From JASLBX01 sp036374175 (GTDB lineage Bacteria > Actinomycetota > Actinomycetes > Jiangellales > Jiangellaceae): 34,269 nt of DNA. Made by a program: the position numbers and the translations under genes. The notes under the pieces are model-generated. The model saw only the letters and a program-made list of their open reading frames with translations. It was not told the DNA's origin and searched no databases. Below are positions 15,001-24,958 of the stretch, piece by piece; the first letter of the stretch is position 1; every line of letters starts with the position of its first letter. The stretch covers positions 1-34,269 of the forward strand of contig DASUUH010000138.1 in the NCBI GenBank assembly GCA_036374175.1, given 5' to 3'.

Positions 15001-15667
15001 GAAAAAGCGCCGCACTCCCCCGGCCCGCGGCGGCCAGGCTGGGCCGGGCCCGCACCAGATAGGCGGACACCGCCTCCAGCGCATACGTCCCCACGGGCAC
15101 CAATCGTTCCTTGGCGCCCTTCCCCCGCAGCAGCACGGTACCGACGGCCTCGTCCAGATCATCGCGGTCCAACCCGACCGCCTCCGAGATCCGGGCTCCC
15201 GTCCCGTACAACATCTCGAGCAGTGCTCGGTCGCGGAGCCCCAGTGGCGAACCGTCCGATCCAGCGGCGGCAATCAGCCGCTCGACGTCGGCAAGCGGGA
15301 TGGCTTTGGGCAGCTTGCGCGGCGGGGTCGGCGGGCGCACCGTCACTGCGGCGTCGGCACTCACCAGTCCCTCCCGGGCCAGGAACCGGTGCAGCCCGCG
15401 GACCGCCACCACCGTGCGGGCGGCCGAACTCGCGCTCAGCGCCGGATGGTCCTCGTCACCTTCGCGGAGGCTGCGCAGGAAGGCCGAGACGTGTTTCTCG
15501 GTGATGTCCGCAGGCTCGCCGACGCCTTCCCCGGCCAGGAACTCCGCGTACCGCCGCAGATCACGCCGGTAGGACGCGAGTGTGTTCGCCGCCAGGCCAC
15601 GCTCGACCGCGAGGTGATCCAGATAACCGCGGACCGCCCGGTCCAGCGGCGACTCGGCGGTTGCCAC
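14735..15667 (-). CDS. xerD: Tyrosine recombinase XerD
   Basis: This 310-residue site-specific recombinase has an N-terminal SAM-like DNA-binding domain (LDHLAVERGLAANTLASYRR) and a catalytic domain. The catalytic residues are visible: Arg in GTGARISE, Lys in LRGKGAKERLV, HTLRHSF, GHASVTTTQ and the nucleophile Tyr in VYTLV. Length and position downstream of pyrG and NUDIX fit the chromosomal dimer-resolution recombinase (Rv1701 in M. tuberculosis, from memory) and not a phage integrase. The GTG start lies 2 nt after the ald stop; GGAG abuts the start codon, so expression probably depends on coupling to ald. The final residues HPRAR are opposite the orphan ORF. Confidence 0.95.
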   Translation of the reverse strand: MATAESPLDRAVRGYLDHLAVERGLAANTLASYRRDLRRYAEFLAGEGVGEPADITEKHVSAFLRSLREGDEDHPALSASSAARTVVAVRGLHRFLAREGLVSADAAVTVRPPTPPRKLPKAIPLADVERLIAAAGSDGSPLGLRDRALLEMLYGTGARISEAVGLDRDDLDEAVGTVLLRGKGAKERLVPVGTYALEAVSAYLVRARPSLAAAGRGSAALFLNARGGRLSRQSAWTVLRTVAARAGLSTPVSPHTLRHSFATHLLDGGADVRVVQELLGHASVTTTQVYTLVTVDRLREVYAAAHPRAR

Positions 15668-15669
15668 TC

Positions 15670-16785
15670 CTACTTAAGCACCTCGTCCAGACTCATCGAG
15701 GCCATCTCGTGGGCTTCGGCGACCGGCCCGTAGGTGACCTGGCCGTCGTGGGTGTTCAGGCCCAACGCAAGCGCCGGATCACGCCGAAGGGCGTCGCGCC
15801 AACCGTAATTGGCCAGCTCGATCGTGTACGGCAACGTGACGTTGGTCAGCGCGTACGTCGAGGTGTGCGGCACGGCCCCCGGCATGTTGGTCACGCAATA
15901 GAAGAGCGAATTGTGCACTTCGTACGTCGGATTCGCGTGAGTCGTCGGCCGGGAATCCTCGAAGCAGCCCCCCTGGTCGATCGCAATGTCGACCAGGACG
16001 GTACCCGGCCGCATTCCGGCCACCAGCTCGTTCGTGACCAGCTTCGGCGCCTTCGCGCCAGGCACCAGAACCGCCCCGATGACCAGATCGGCGTCCAACA
16101 CGGCCTTCTGGACCTCGAAGAGATTGGAGGTGATGGTCTGGGCGTGGCCCCGGTACACCCGGTCGACCTCGCGCAACCGCGCGACGTTCTTGTCCAGGAT
16201 CCACACGTCTGCTTGCATGCCCAGCGCGATCTCCGCGGCGTTCATGCCCGCGACGCCCGCGCCGATGACGACCACCTTCGCAGCTTTAACACCGGGCACG
16301 CCGCCGAGCAGAACGCCACGCCCGCCCTGGGCGCGCTCGAGGATGTGCGCACCGACCTGGGTGGCCATCCGGCCGGCCACCTCGCTCATCGGCGCCAACA
16401 GCGGCAGCGAGCCGTCCGGCAACTGAACCGTCTCGTACGCGATCGCCGTGATGCCCGAGTCCAGCAACGCCTGCGTGCACTCTCGCGACGCCGCCAGATG
16501 CAGGTAGGTGAACAGGACTTGGTCGCGGCGCATCCGGTGGTACTCATCCGCCACCGGCTCCTTGACCTTCAGGACGAGGTCGGCCTGCCCCCAGACGTCG
16601 TCCGCCGTGTCCGCGATCTGCGCGCCGGCCGCGACGTACTCGGCGTCGGATATGGACGAGCCGACACCGGCGCCGTGCTGGATCACTACCTCATGACCGT
16701 TCCGGACCAGTTCGTGCACGCCCGCGGGCGTGATCGCCACGCGGAACTCATTGTTCTTAACCTCAGTAGGGACTCCGACGAACAC
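15670..16785 (-). CDS. ald: Alanine dehydrogenase
   Basis: Ald interconverts L-alanine and pyruvate plus ammonia with NAD. The N-terminus VGVPTEVKNNEFRVAITPAG is nearly invariant in the family. KVKEP holds the pyruvate-binding Lys, YLHLA the catalytic His, and VIGAGVAGMNAAEIALGM the NAD-binding loop. The C-terminal DNVTLPYT-like motif reads TNVTLPYTIELA. The frame is open to 16839, but the GTG at 16785 has GGAAGG 10 nt upstream and gives 371 residues, the size I recall for the M. tuberculosis enzyme. In many actinomycetes a Lrp-type regulator controls ald, but none is adjacent here. It is the first gene of ald-xerD and divergent from the CDF exporter, with a 157-nt gap. Confidence 0.96.
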   Translation of the reverse strand: MFVGVPTEVKNNEFRVAITPAGVHELVRNGHEVVIQHGAGVGSSISDAEYVAAGAQIADTADDVWGQADLVLKVKEPVADEYHRMRRDQVLFTYLHLAASRECTQALLDSGITAIAYETVQLPDGSLPLLAPMSEVAGRMATQVGAHILERAQGGRGVLLGGVPGVKAAKVVVIGAGVAGMNAAEIALGMQADVWILDKNVARLREVDRVYRGHAQTITSNLFEVQKAVLDADLVIGAVLVPGAKAPKLVTNELVAGMRPGTVLVDIAIDQGGCFEDSRPTTHANPTYEVHNSLFYCVTNMPGAVPHTSTYALTNVTLPYTIELANYGWRDALRRDPALALGLNTHDGQVTYGPVAEAHEMASMSLDEVLK

Positions 16786-16942
16786 GGCGTATCGACCTTC
16801 CAAGCCTCGCATCACCCGGCGACGTTGCCAGGCGGTCACCCGCTCGATGAGGTGGCGCGCTGAGTCTATGGCACAACGATGATCATGTAGGTTCGGCGGT
16901 GCCGTCGTGACCTGGCGGGCATGATGGCGGAAAGGGACGGCG

Positions 16943-17860
16943 ATGGGATTCGGGCACAGTCACGGCGACGGCACGGCCGCGTACCGGTATCGCGGCCGCA
17001 TGGTCGCGGTGTTGTGCATCATCGGTGTGATCACCGTGGTGCAGGTCGCCGGTGCGGCTCTGTCCGGATCACTGGCCCTGCTCGCCGATGCAGGGCACGG
17101 GCTCACCGACGGCATCGGGGTGGCGCTGGCGCTGCTCGCGACTGTCATCGGCGCGCGTCCGCCGAGCGACCGGCGCACATTCGGCCTCCAACGCCTCGAG
17201 ATCCTCGCAGCACTGGCGAATGGCCTGGTCGTGGGCGTCGTGGCAGTCCTGATCTTGATCGGTGGTGTACGGCGGCTGATCGAGCCGGTCGAGATCGACA
17301 GCGGCATCATGTTCGCCGCAGCGGCGGTGGGGCTCGCGGGCAATCTCGTCGGCCTGTTCGTCCTGCGGCACGGCCAGCGAGAAAGCCTCAATGTCCGCGG
17401 CGCCTACCTGGAAGTCCTCGGTGACGCGCTGAGCTCCACCGCCGTCATCGTGGCCGCGCTGGTCATCATCGCCAGCGGGTGGACGAGGGCCGACGCGATC
17501 GCCTCGATCGTGATCGGATTGCTGATCCTGCCGCGGGCCTGGCTCCTACTTCGGGATGTCGTTCACGTCTTGCTCGAGGCGACGCCTAAGGACGTCGATC
17601 TCGCCGACGTACGGCGCCACATCCTTGAGGCACCGGCCGTCGTCGACGTGCACGACCTGCACGCCTGGACGATCACGAGCGGCGTGCCGGTCGTCTCCGC
17701 CCACGTGGTGGTCGACGAGACAATCCTGGCCGAGCACGGGTACGGCCCGGTGCTGGACGGGCTTCAGCACTGCCTGGCCGGCCATTTCGACATCGAGCAC
17801 AGCACTTTTCAGATCGAGCCGCGCGGGCACGCCGACCACGAGTACGCCAGCCACGACTAA
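16943..17860 (+). CDS. Cation diffusion facilitator (Zn/divalent metal exporter)
   Basis: This 305-residue CDF protein of the ZitB/CzcD type exports Zn2+ or related ions by proton exchange. It begins with a short His-rich segment (GFGHSHGDG). Six transmembrane helices are apparent. The helix-2 metal site is LADAGHGLTD (H-x3-D), and the helix-5 site is EVLGDALSS, where Glu takes the place of the His found in ZitB; this may affect ion choice but seems common in actinomycetes. The cytoplasmic C-terminal domain (VDVHDLHAWTITSG) is present. GAAAGGGA lies about 6 nt before the ATG. It runs opposite to both flanking genes and is followed directly by the long inverted repeat. Confidence 0.94.
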   Translation: MGFGHSHGDGTAAYRYRGRMVAVLCIIGVITVVQVAGAALSGSLALLADAGHGLTDGIGVALALLATVIGARPPSDRRTFGLQRLEILAALANGLVVGVVAVLILIGGVRRLIEPVEIDSGIMFAAAAVGLAGNLVGLFVLRHGQRESLNVRGAYLEVLGDALSSTAVIVAALVIIASGWTRADAIASIVIGLLILPRAWLLLRDVVHVLLEATPKDVDLADVRRHILEAPAVVDVHDLHAWTITSGVPVVSAHVVVDETILAEHGYGPVLDGLQHCLAGHFDIEHSTFQIEPRGHADHEYASHD

Positions 17861-17865
17861 CAACC

Positions 17866-17947
17866 CGCGTTGATCATGGGCGGATGACCCCTTTCGGATG
17901 ACCCCCTCCGAGCATCCGAAAGGGGTCATCCGCCCATGATCAACGCG
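17866..17947. terminator. Perfect 35-bp inverted repeat, candidate two-way terminator
   Basis: Arms 17866-17900 and 17913-17947 are exact inverted copies of 35 bases, around a 12-nt loop ACCCCCTCCGAG. The outer part of each arm carries CGCGTTGATCATG. The left arm also holds CGGATGACCCC, which recurs across the arm/loop border. The repeat lies between the convergent CDF and NUDIX genes, and the NUDIX stop codon (17940-17942) is inside the right arm. No T-tract flanks it. It is far longer than a usual intrinsic terminator, so it may instead be a fold-back repeat used as one. Confidence 0.65.
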
Positions 17948-18601
17948 AAGGGGCGTGAGAGGGTGCCGTGGGCCAGGGGGCGTCCTCCGGGCGCAGCGAG
18001 TCGTAGCCGGCGCCGTTGCGCGCCGCCCACGCGGCGAGCGCGGCCAGGCACAGGATCGCGTTGTGCAGCCGGCCGGTCAGGACGGCGTCCACCACGTCCG
18101 CCAGCGGCGCCCACACCACCGGCATGTCGGCCTCCTCGGCGTGACCTTCGTGGCGTTCGCCGTCCGGCACGTGCTCCAGCCCGCGAGCCAGGTACACCCG
18201 GATCGACTCGGTGGTCATACCGGGCGAGGTGAACGCGTCGGCCAACACCCGCCAGTCGCGCGCCCGTACGTGGCCCTCTTCGTAGAGTTCACGGACAGCG
18301 GCCTCGCGGTACGGCTCGCCTGGCATGTCCAGCAGGCCGGCGGGCGCTTCGAGCAGCCGATGGCCCACCGGGTGGCGGTACTGCGACACAAGCAGCACCC
18401 GCTCCTCGTCGTCCAGTGCCAGGATGCCCACCGCGCCCGGGTGCACGACGACATCCCTGGTGAACTCCCCGCCCGAGGATGGGACCACCACGTCCTTGCG
18501 GACCGAGATCACCCGGCCCGTGGTGTGAGCGATGGAGGACGAGCTGACCGGCCACCTTTCAGGACGGTCCGCAATGGCCGCCGGATCTTGTACCTCGTCG
18601 G

Positions 18602-18605
<4 letters not shown>
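17940..18605 (-). CDS. NUDIX hydrolase, ADP-ribose pyrophosphatase type
   Basis: This 221-residue NUDIX enzyme probably hydrolyses ADP-ribose to AMP and ribose 5-phosphate. SQYRHPVGHRLLEAPAGLLD leads into the NUDIX box, which reads AGLLDMPGE then PYREAAVRELYEEGHV (about 89-113). The extra residue before GE is also recalled for the M. tuberculosis homologue Rv1700, the equivalent gene after pyrG. The Gly after REL-x-EE is displaced (EEGHV rather than EExG), a small departure from consensus. The GTG start overlaps the pyrG stop as GTGA. The last codons and stop lie in the long inverted repeat, so the C-terminus APSR is partly set by the repeat. Confidence 0.93.
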
Positions 18606-20344
<1,739 letters not shown>

Positions 20345-20358
20345 GGAACTCCAGAGTA

Positions 20359-21456
20359 TCAGCTACCGTCGGCCACAACCTCGTGATACACGCCGGCAAT
20401 CCGGCGCGCCGTCTCTGCTTCGTCCGGCCATCGCGCTGCGACGGCCCCGGCCCGCCCGACCAGCGCGGCCCGCTCGCCTGGATCGTCGAGCAGCGCGTTG
20501 ACTGCGCGTGCGACGGCCTCGGGATCCCCCGCCCGCACCAGCACCGCGCCATCGCCGGCGAGCGTGGGCACGCCCCCGACCGCGGTGGAAACGACGGGCA
20601 CACCTGCGGCCATGGCCTCCTGGACGACGAGCGGCGAACCCTCCCAGCGGGACGTCACCACAAACACGTCGGCGGCCGCGAGCAGATCGGGTACGTCCGA
20701 ACGGCGGCCGAGCAGGCGCACCGGCAAGCCGCGCTCGCCGATCAGGCGGGCCAACCGGCCGTACTCCGGCCCATCACCAGCGGCGAGCACGAGCGGCGGC
20801 GGAATCCGGCTGGCCCAGTGGGCCGATGCCTCGAGCAGCGTGTCGTAATCCTTCTGTGGCGCCAGCCGGGCCACAGTCAACACGACGGGCCGCTCTCCCG
20901 CGCCGAGTTCGGCGCGAACCTCCGCCCTGGTCCGTGACGGCGCGGCCAAGGTAGGGGCCGGTACCGGAGCGAGCCTGGCATCCGGGGAGCCCAGCTCGCG
21001 GGCCCGGTCGGCCAGATCGGGCGATACGGCGAGGGTCAAGTCCGCACGCCGGGCGGCCAAGGCCTCGACCCGGGCCAGCAAGCGTCGCCGCAGCCCGTCT
21101 CCGAGCACGGCGTTGTGCCAGGTAGCGACCAGCGGCGTGCGTCCGGGACGGCGGCGGCCCAGCGCAAGGCCGGTCAAGGCAGCCGCACGAAAACCGTGTG
21201 CGTGCACCACGTCGGCGCCTGCGGTCGCGGCACGCAGGCGCAGCACCGTCGCCCAGTCGCGGACCGGCCTCGGCCCCGTCGCGATGGGAACCGGCACGAA
21301 TGCGGCTCCGGTGGCGGTGAACCCGAATTGCTCCTCGGTCGCAACCGGGCAGGCGATGGTCACGTCGACGCCGCTGTCCGGAAGTCGCTGCGCGAGCATC
21401 CGCACATGTGCCCCGACGCCCCCGGCACTCGTCGCCAACACGATCGTCACCTTCAT
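20359..21456 (-). CDS. GT4-family glycosyltransferase
   Basis: This 365-residue GT-B-fold glycosyltransferase has an N-terminal Gly-rich loop (ATSAGGVGAHVRMLA) and a mid-protein VVLTVARLAPQKDYDTLLEA. The GT4 donor-binding E-x7-E is in EGSPLVVQEAMAAGVPVVS. Donor and acceptor are unknown; mannose or GlcNAc transfer onto a lipid-linked or cell-wall acceptor is plausible. The open frame runs far upstream to 22428, but that part lies inside the MurJ-like gene in another frame. The ATG at 21456 overlaps the MurJ-like stop as ATGA. It is linked to MurJ-like and MraY-like genes, which suggests a lipid-linked glycan pathway. Confidence 0.93.
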   Translation of the reverse strand: MKVTIVLATSAGGVGAHVRMLAQRLPDSGVDVTIACPVATEEQFGFTATGAAFVPVPIATGPRPVRDWATVLRLRAATAGADVVHAHGFRAAALTGLALGRRRPGRTPLVATWHNAVLGDGLRRRLLARVEALAARRADLTLAVSPDLADRARELGSPDARLAPVPAPTLAAPSRTRAEVRAELGAGERPVVLTVARLAPQKDYDTLLEASAHWASRIPPPLVLAAGDGPEYGRLARLIGERGLPVRLLGRRSDVPDLLAAADVFVVTSRWEGSPLVVQEAMAAGVPVVSTAVGGVPTLAGDGAVLVRAGDPEAVARAVNALLDDPGERAALVGRAGAVAARWPDEAETARRIAGVYHEVVADGS

Positions 21457-23048
21457 CGTCGCGCCAGCCTCCGCAGGTCGCCGCGATCGCCGGCCCAGAG
21501 CGCACCGGCGAGGCACACCATGGCGACCACCGCAGCGAGCGCTCCCGTTGCGACGGTCGGGACGAATCCGCCCGTCGGAAGCACCTGCGCGGTGAACCAG
21601 CCGGCCGCACCGCCCACGGCAGCGCCGGCAAGCGCCGTGCCGGCAGCGCGGGGAACACCGGCAAGGGCGACCGCCCCGCTGTCCGCCCGCACGGCGCGCA
21701 CCAACAGCGCCCCAGCGGCCAGCATTCCCACCGTGTGGGCTAGACCGAGCCCGGCGATCACGTCCTCGGCGGCCAGCACCCGCGCCAGAACCAGTGCGAG
21801 CCCGGCCGCAAGCGACCACCCGGCGACGATCGCCGTCGCCGCCGAACGCCCGCGGCGCCGGGCGTAAAGCGCGCGGCCCAGCAGCGCAACAAGGCCGTAG
21901 CCGATCAGCCCGGGAGCGAAGGCGAGCAGCGCCCGCGTCATCCGGTCTGCCGGGACGTCGGCCTGGCTGATCAGCTCGAAGAACCGGGCGATCGGGCTGG
22001 CGGCGGCCACCAGCATGGCCGTCCCTGCTGCCGAGACGATCAGCACTGCCCGCGTCGTGGCGGCGAGCGTGTGACTGTATGCGCCGGAATCCTCGTCGGC
22101 GTGCTGCGACAACCGTGGGAACGCTGCCGTGGCGATCGGGACCGCCAGCACTGCGTACGGCAGCAGGTACACCATCCAGCTGTTCACATACGTGACCCAG
22201 CCACCGTCGGGCGCGTGCTGATTCGCCATCGCCATCGCAACCAGGTATGCGACCTGCTGTGCGACAAGGGTCGCCAGGCCGGCCGCTGCGAGCCTGCGCG
22301 CGTGCCGGGCGACGCCGGACGGAAAACGCAATGTGGGCCGCAGGCCGGTGACTCGCACCAGCATCGGCACCAGCGTGGCCAGCGCGAGGGCCAGCACACC
22401 GAGCGTCGTGCCGCCGGCCAGGATCCATTCGCTGGCCCGGCTCACCGTGGCCAGGTTGTCGCGGTCGCCGTCGAAGGACCGGTTGAACAGTAGGTACGCC
22501 GACGCCACGACGACACTCGACAACACCGGAGCGAGCGCGGCTGCGAAGAACCTGCGGTGCGCCTGCATAACCCCGGCCGTCACGACCGCGATGCCGTACA
22601 GCGGGATCTGCGGAAGGAAGATTAGGAGCATCCGCCGGCCGACCTCGACCCCGAGGTCGCCGCCGGTGCCACGAAGCATGAACTCCATCACCGGCCCGGC
22701 CAGCAGCACACCAAGGACGGCGACGGGCACCAACAGCACGAGCGTCCAGCCCAGGAGTGCGGACGTGACCTGCCGGACGTGGTCGGTGTCGCCGCGAGTG
22801 GCAGCCGCGGCTAACAGTGGCACGACCACGCTGGCCAGCGCACCACCCGCGACGATCTCGAACGCGACATTCGGCAGCGAGTTCGCCGTCTGGTAGATCG
22901 AGCCGAGAACCGTCTCGCTGACCACACCCTGGAAGACGAGTTGCCGGCCGAATCCCACAATCCGGGCGAGGACACTGACCGCGGCGACGAGCGCCGCCCC
23001 ACCGGCGATCCCGGCGGCGGCACCGGCAGCGACCCGCCGTGTGTTCAC
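21453..23048 (-). CDS. MurJ/MviN-family lipid flippase-like protein
   Basis: This 531-residue polytopic protein of the MOP superfamily has about 14 transmembrane segments. VSVLARIVGFGRQLVF near residue 24 and NSLPNVAFEIVAGGALASVVVP are typical MviN features, and YGIAVVTAGVMQAHRRFFA follows. MurJ moves lipid II across the membrane; in many actinomycetes the main murJ copy lies elsewhere, so this one is probably a paralogue for another lipid-linked sugar (inference). The GTG start overlaps the upstream MraY-like stop as GTGA, and its own stop overlaps the GT4 start. Such coupling suggests that transferase, flippase and glycosyltransferase act on one substrate. Confidence 0.9.
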   Translation of the reverse strand: MNTRRVAAGAAAGIAGGAALVAAVSVLARIVGFGRQLVFQGVVSETVLGSIYQTANSLPNVAFEIVAGGALASVVVPLLAAAATRGDTDHVRQVTSALLGWTLVLLVPVAVLGVLLAGPVMEFMLRGTGGDLGVEVGRRMLLIFLPQIPLYGIAVVTAGVMQAHRRFFAAALAPVLSSVVVASAYLLFNRSFDGDRDNLATVSRASEWILAGGTTLGVLALALATLVPMLVRVTGLRPTLRFPSGVARHARRLAAAGLATLVAQQVAYLVAMAMANQHAPDGGWVTYVNSWMVYLLPYAVLAVPIATAAFPRLSQHADEDSGAYSHTLAATTRAVLIVSAAGTAMLVAAASPIARFFELISQADVPADRMTRALLAFAPGLIGYGLVALLGRALYARRRGRSAATAIVAGWSLAAGLALVLARVLAAEDVIAGLGLAHTVGMLAAGALLVRAVRADSGAVALAGVPRAAGTALAGAAVGGAAGWFTAQVLPTGGFVPTVATGALAAVVAMVCLAGALWAGDRGDLRRLARR

Positions 23049-23872
23049 CGGCTGGTGCGGCCCAGTTCGTCCAGCCAGCGCAGCGCCGGATTGCCGGCGA
23101 TCACCTGGGTGAAGCTCACCTTCTCACTGGCCAGGGTCAGGGCCGTGACGGCAGCCAGGTGGATCAGCCGGCCGGCTCGTCCCTCGCGGGCGACGAGGGC
23201 CAGTCCCACAGCGGCCCCCAGTGCGTTGGCTCCAGCGTCACCGAGCATGGTGCGCTCGCCCAGGTCACCAGGCAGCACGGCGGCCGCAGCGCCGAGCCCG
23301 GCCGCGGCCACCGGGCCGGCCGGACCGGCCAGCGCGAGCGGTGCGTGCAGCAAGCTCACCTTGATCGCTCGCCCGGGGCGCAGGTCGAAAAGGTTCAGCA
23401 AGTTGGCCTGGCCGGCCACTGCCGCACCGCCGACGACGGTGTCCAGAACGTTGTCGCTGACCAGAGCCGCACCGGCCAGTCCGGCCGCACCGATGACGCC
23501 GATCTTGACCGCACCCGTCGTGACCTCGCCACGGGCGAGCGCGGTCAGGTGCCCTCGCAGTCCCTTACTTGCCGAGTCGCCGGCCAGGTCGTCGTAGAGT
23601 CCGGCCGCCCCCGCGGCCGCAGCCACGAGCGCGCCGGCGGCTCTGACCCGGCCGGGCAGTCCGGGGGCCACCGCCGCGCCCGCTGCCGCGCCGGCCGCAG
23701 CGGCGGCGCCGGCCGAAAGCGTGACCGTCCGGCCGCGGTGATTCTGACGTTCCCACTGAGCCGGGCCACCTGGTGGGTCTGCGGCCAGGCGGCGGTTGAC
23801 CGCCGCGGCGATCGCCGCCCCTACCCCCGCTGCGACCAGGGTGCCCGCCGCTCGTTGCCATCCTCCGCTCAT
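23045..23872 (-). CDS. MraY/WecA-like prenyl-phosphate sugar-1-phosphate transferase
   Basis: This 275-residue Ala/Gly-rich membrane protein is not a standard MraY but keeps the motif order of the family. It has NHRGRTV (44-50), GLYDDLAGD (91-99), KGLRGHL (103-109), TTGAVKIG (118-125), NLLNLFDLRPGR (157-168) and GERTMLGDAGANALG (205-219). The DD pair, the N-x2-N-x2-D and the GDAGAN Asp correspond to the MraY/WecA catalytic and Mg-binding sites. It is shorter than MraY, which has about 360 residues. It probably loads a sugar phosphate onto a polyprenyl carrier; the sugar is unknown. The ATG overlaps the steB stop (ATGA), and the stop overlaps the MurJ-like start. Confidence 0.78.
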   Translation of the reverse strand: MSGGWQRAAGTLVAAGVGAAIAAAVNRRLAADPPGGPAQWERQNHRGRTVTLSAGAAAAAGAAAGAAVAPGLPGRVRAAGALVAAAAGAAGLYDDLAGDSASKGLRGHLTALARGEVTTGAVKIGVIGAAGLAGAALVSDNVLDTVVGGAAVAGQANLLNLFDLRPGRAIKVSLLHAPLALAGPAGPVAAAGLGAAAAVLPGDLGERTMLGDAGANALGAAVGLALVAREGRAGRLIHLAAVTALTLASEKVSFTQVIAGNPALRWLDELGRTSR

Positions 23873-24957
23873 CCCTCGCCGTCCTCGCTGTCGCTGTCGC
23901 CGTCGGGGCCGCCTTCGGTGTCCTCGGCGCCGCCGTCGGTGTCGTCGGCTGGAGTCTCATCCACCGGTTCTTCGGACCGCTGCGGACGGTCCGGGATCGG
24001 GGGCATCGCGCCGTCCGGCCCGGAGTAACCGTACTGCCCAGCACCCCCCGACTCCTGCTCGAGGACGGCGAAGACAACGGCAATGCGCCCCACGAGGAGA
24101 TCAGCCGAATCAACCGTCGAGACTTGCTCGGTCAGGTCGCCGTCACTGCGAATCGCTGGGATGAGTTCTCCGTCATTGTCGAATGGTGGGCCCGCGACGA
24201 CCGCGCCGGACCCCGCCTCGTCCAGGGCTTGCACGACCGTCATTAACGGCTCGGCCGGCGTGACGGCCTCGTCGCCGGTCAGCGGCCCGGCTATCACGAC
24301 CGCCAGGTCGGCTTTGCGCTCTGGCTCACCCTCCACACTGATGAACTCCGCCTCGGTAAGCCCGACCATGATCTCCTGGTCGATCTGGCGGCTGGCCCGC
24401 AGTGTCCGTTCGTCGAGATCTGGCGGCAGGCCCTGCTCCAGCGCTTGTTCACGAGGAGAGACGAGGAACGCTTGCGCCAGCAGGGCAGCTCCTCTGTCGT
24501 AACCGTCCCCGTCCTCTGGAAGTGAGGTGCCCGACGACACCAAGCCGGCTGCGAGGGCGTCCAGGGCGGACTCTGATTCCGGGTCGGCCCAGCTCTCTCC
24601 CAGGCGCACAGTGGCGGTCACCGAGGCGCCGCTCTGGTCGAGCACATCGCCCACGGCCTCAACGATGTCTCCATCGGCGTTCGGCATGGCCAGCACGGCG
24701 ATCTCGCGGTCGGCCAGCCGCCCCCCGACGACGTCAGGGACTACCGCTTCGATGAACCCGTCGCGGTATTCCTGGATCGACTCAAGCCCGCGGATCTGCT
24801 CCTGGAGCTGGCTGTTCTGCTCGCGCATGCTGTTCAGCTGGTCGGGCAGGTCGGCGTCCACCCGCTCACCGAGCGGCCCGGCACCGAGCACGATGCCCAC
24901 CGCGAGCGCGAAGAAGACCGCGATGATCGAAACGAGGTGATAGCGAAAGTCGATCAC
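23869..24957 (-). CDS. steB: SteB/MctB-family envelope protein (copper transporter family)
   Basis: This 362-residue protein starts with MIDFRYHLVSIIAVFFALAV, the strongly conserved signal-anchor of the MctB/SteB family. A short coiled coil follows (about 40-70, QLNSMREQNSQLQEQIRGLE). The remaining domain lies outside the membrane and ends in a long acidic, low-complexity tail of about 45 residues. In M. tuberculosis the homologue Rv1698 (MctB) is linked to copper resistance; in Corynebacterium SteB acts with SteA in septum/cell-wall control. Both are established for relatives and inferred here. The GTG start follows the steA stop by 1 nt. Confidence 0.92.
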   Translation of the reverse strand: MIDFRYHLVSIIAVFFALAVGIVLGAGPLGERVDADLPDQLNSMREQNSQLQEQIRGLESIQEYRDGFIEAVVPDVVGGRLADREIAVLAMPNADGDIVEAVGDVLDQSGASVTATVRLGESWADPESESALDALAAGLVSSGTSLPEDGDGYDRGAALLAQAFLVSPREQALEQGLPPDLDERTLRASRQIDQEIMVGLTEAEFISVEGEPERKADLAVVIAGPLTGDEAVTPAEPLMTVVQALDEAGSGAVVAGPPFDNDGELIPAIRSDGDLTEQVSTVDSADLLVGRIAVVFAVLEQESGGAGQYGYSGPDGAMPPIPDRPQRSEEPVDETPADDTDGGAEDTEGGPDGDSDSEDGEG

Positions 24958-24958
24958 G

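Noticed and set aside
14735..15667. Tyrosine recombinase as a phage or island integrase
   Set aside because: Length, motifs and place after pyrG and NUDIX fit chromosomal XerD. No att repeats, phage genes or tRNA target are nearby.
21457..22428. N-terminal extension of the GT4 gene to 689 residues
   Set aside because: It overlaps the MurJ-like gene in another frame and reads as Arg/Gly-rich shadow text. The ATG at 21456 begins the normal GT-B fold.
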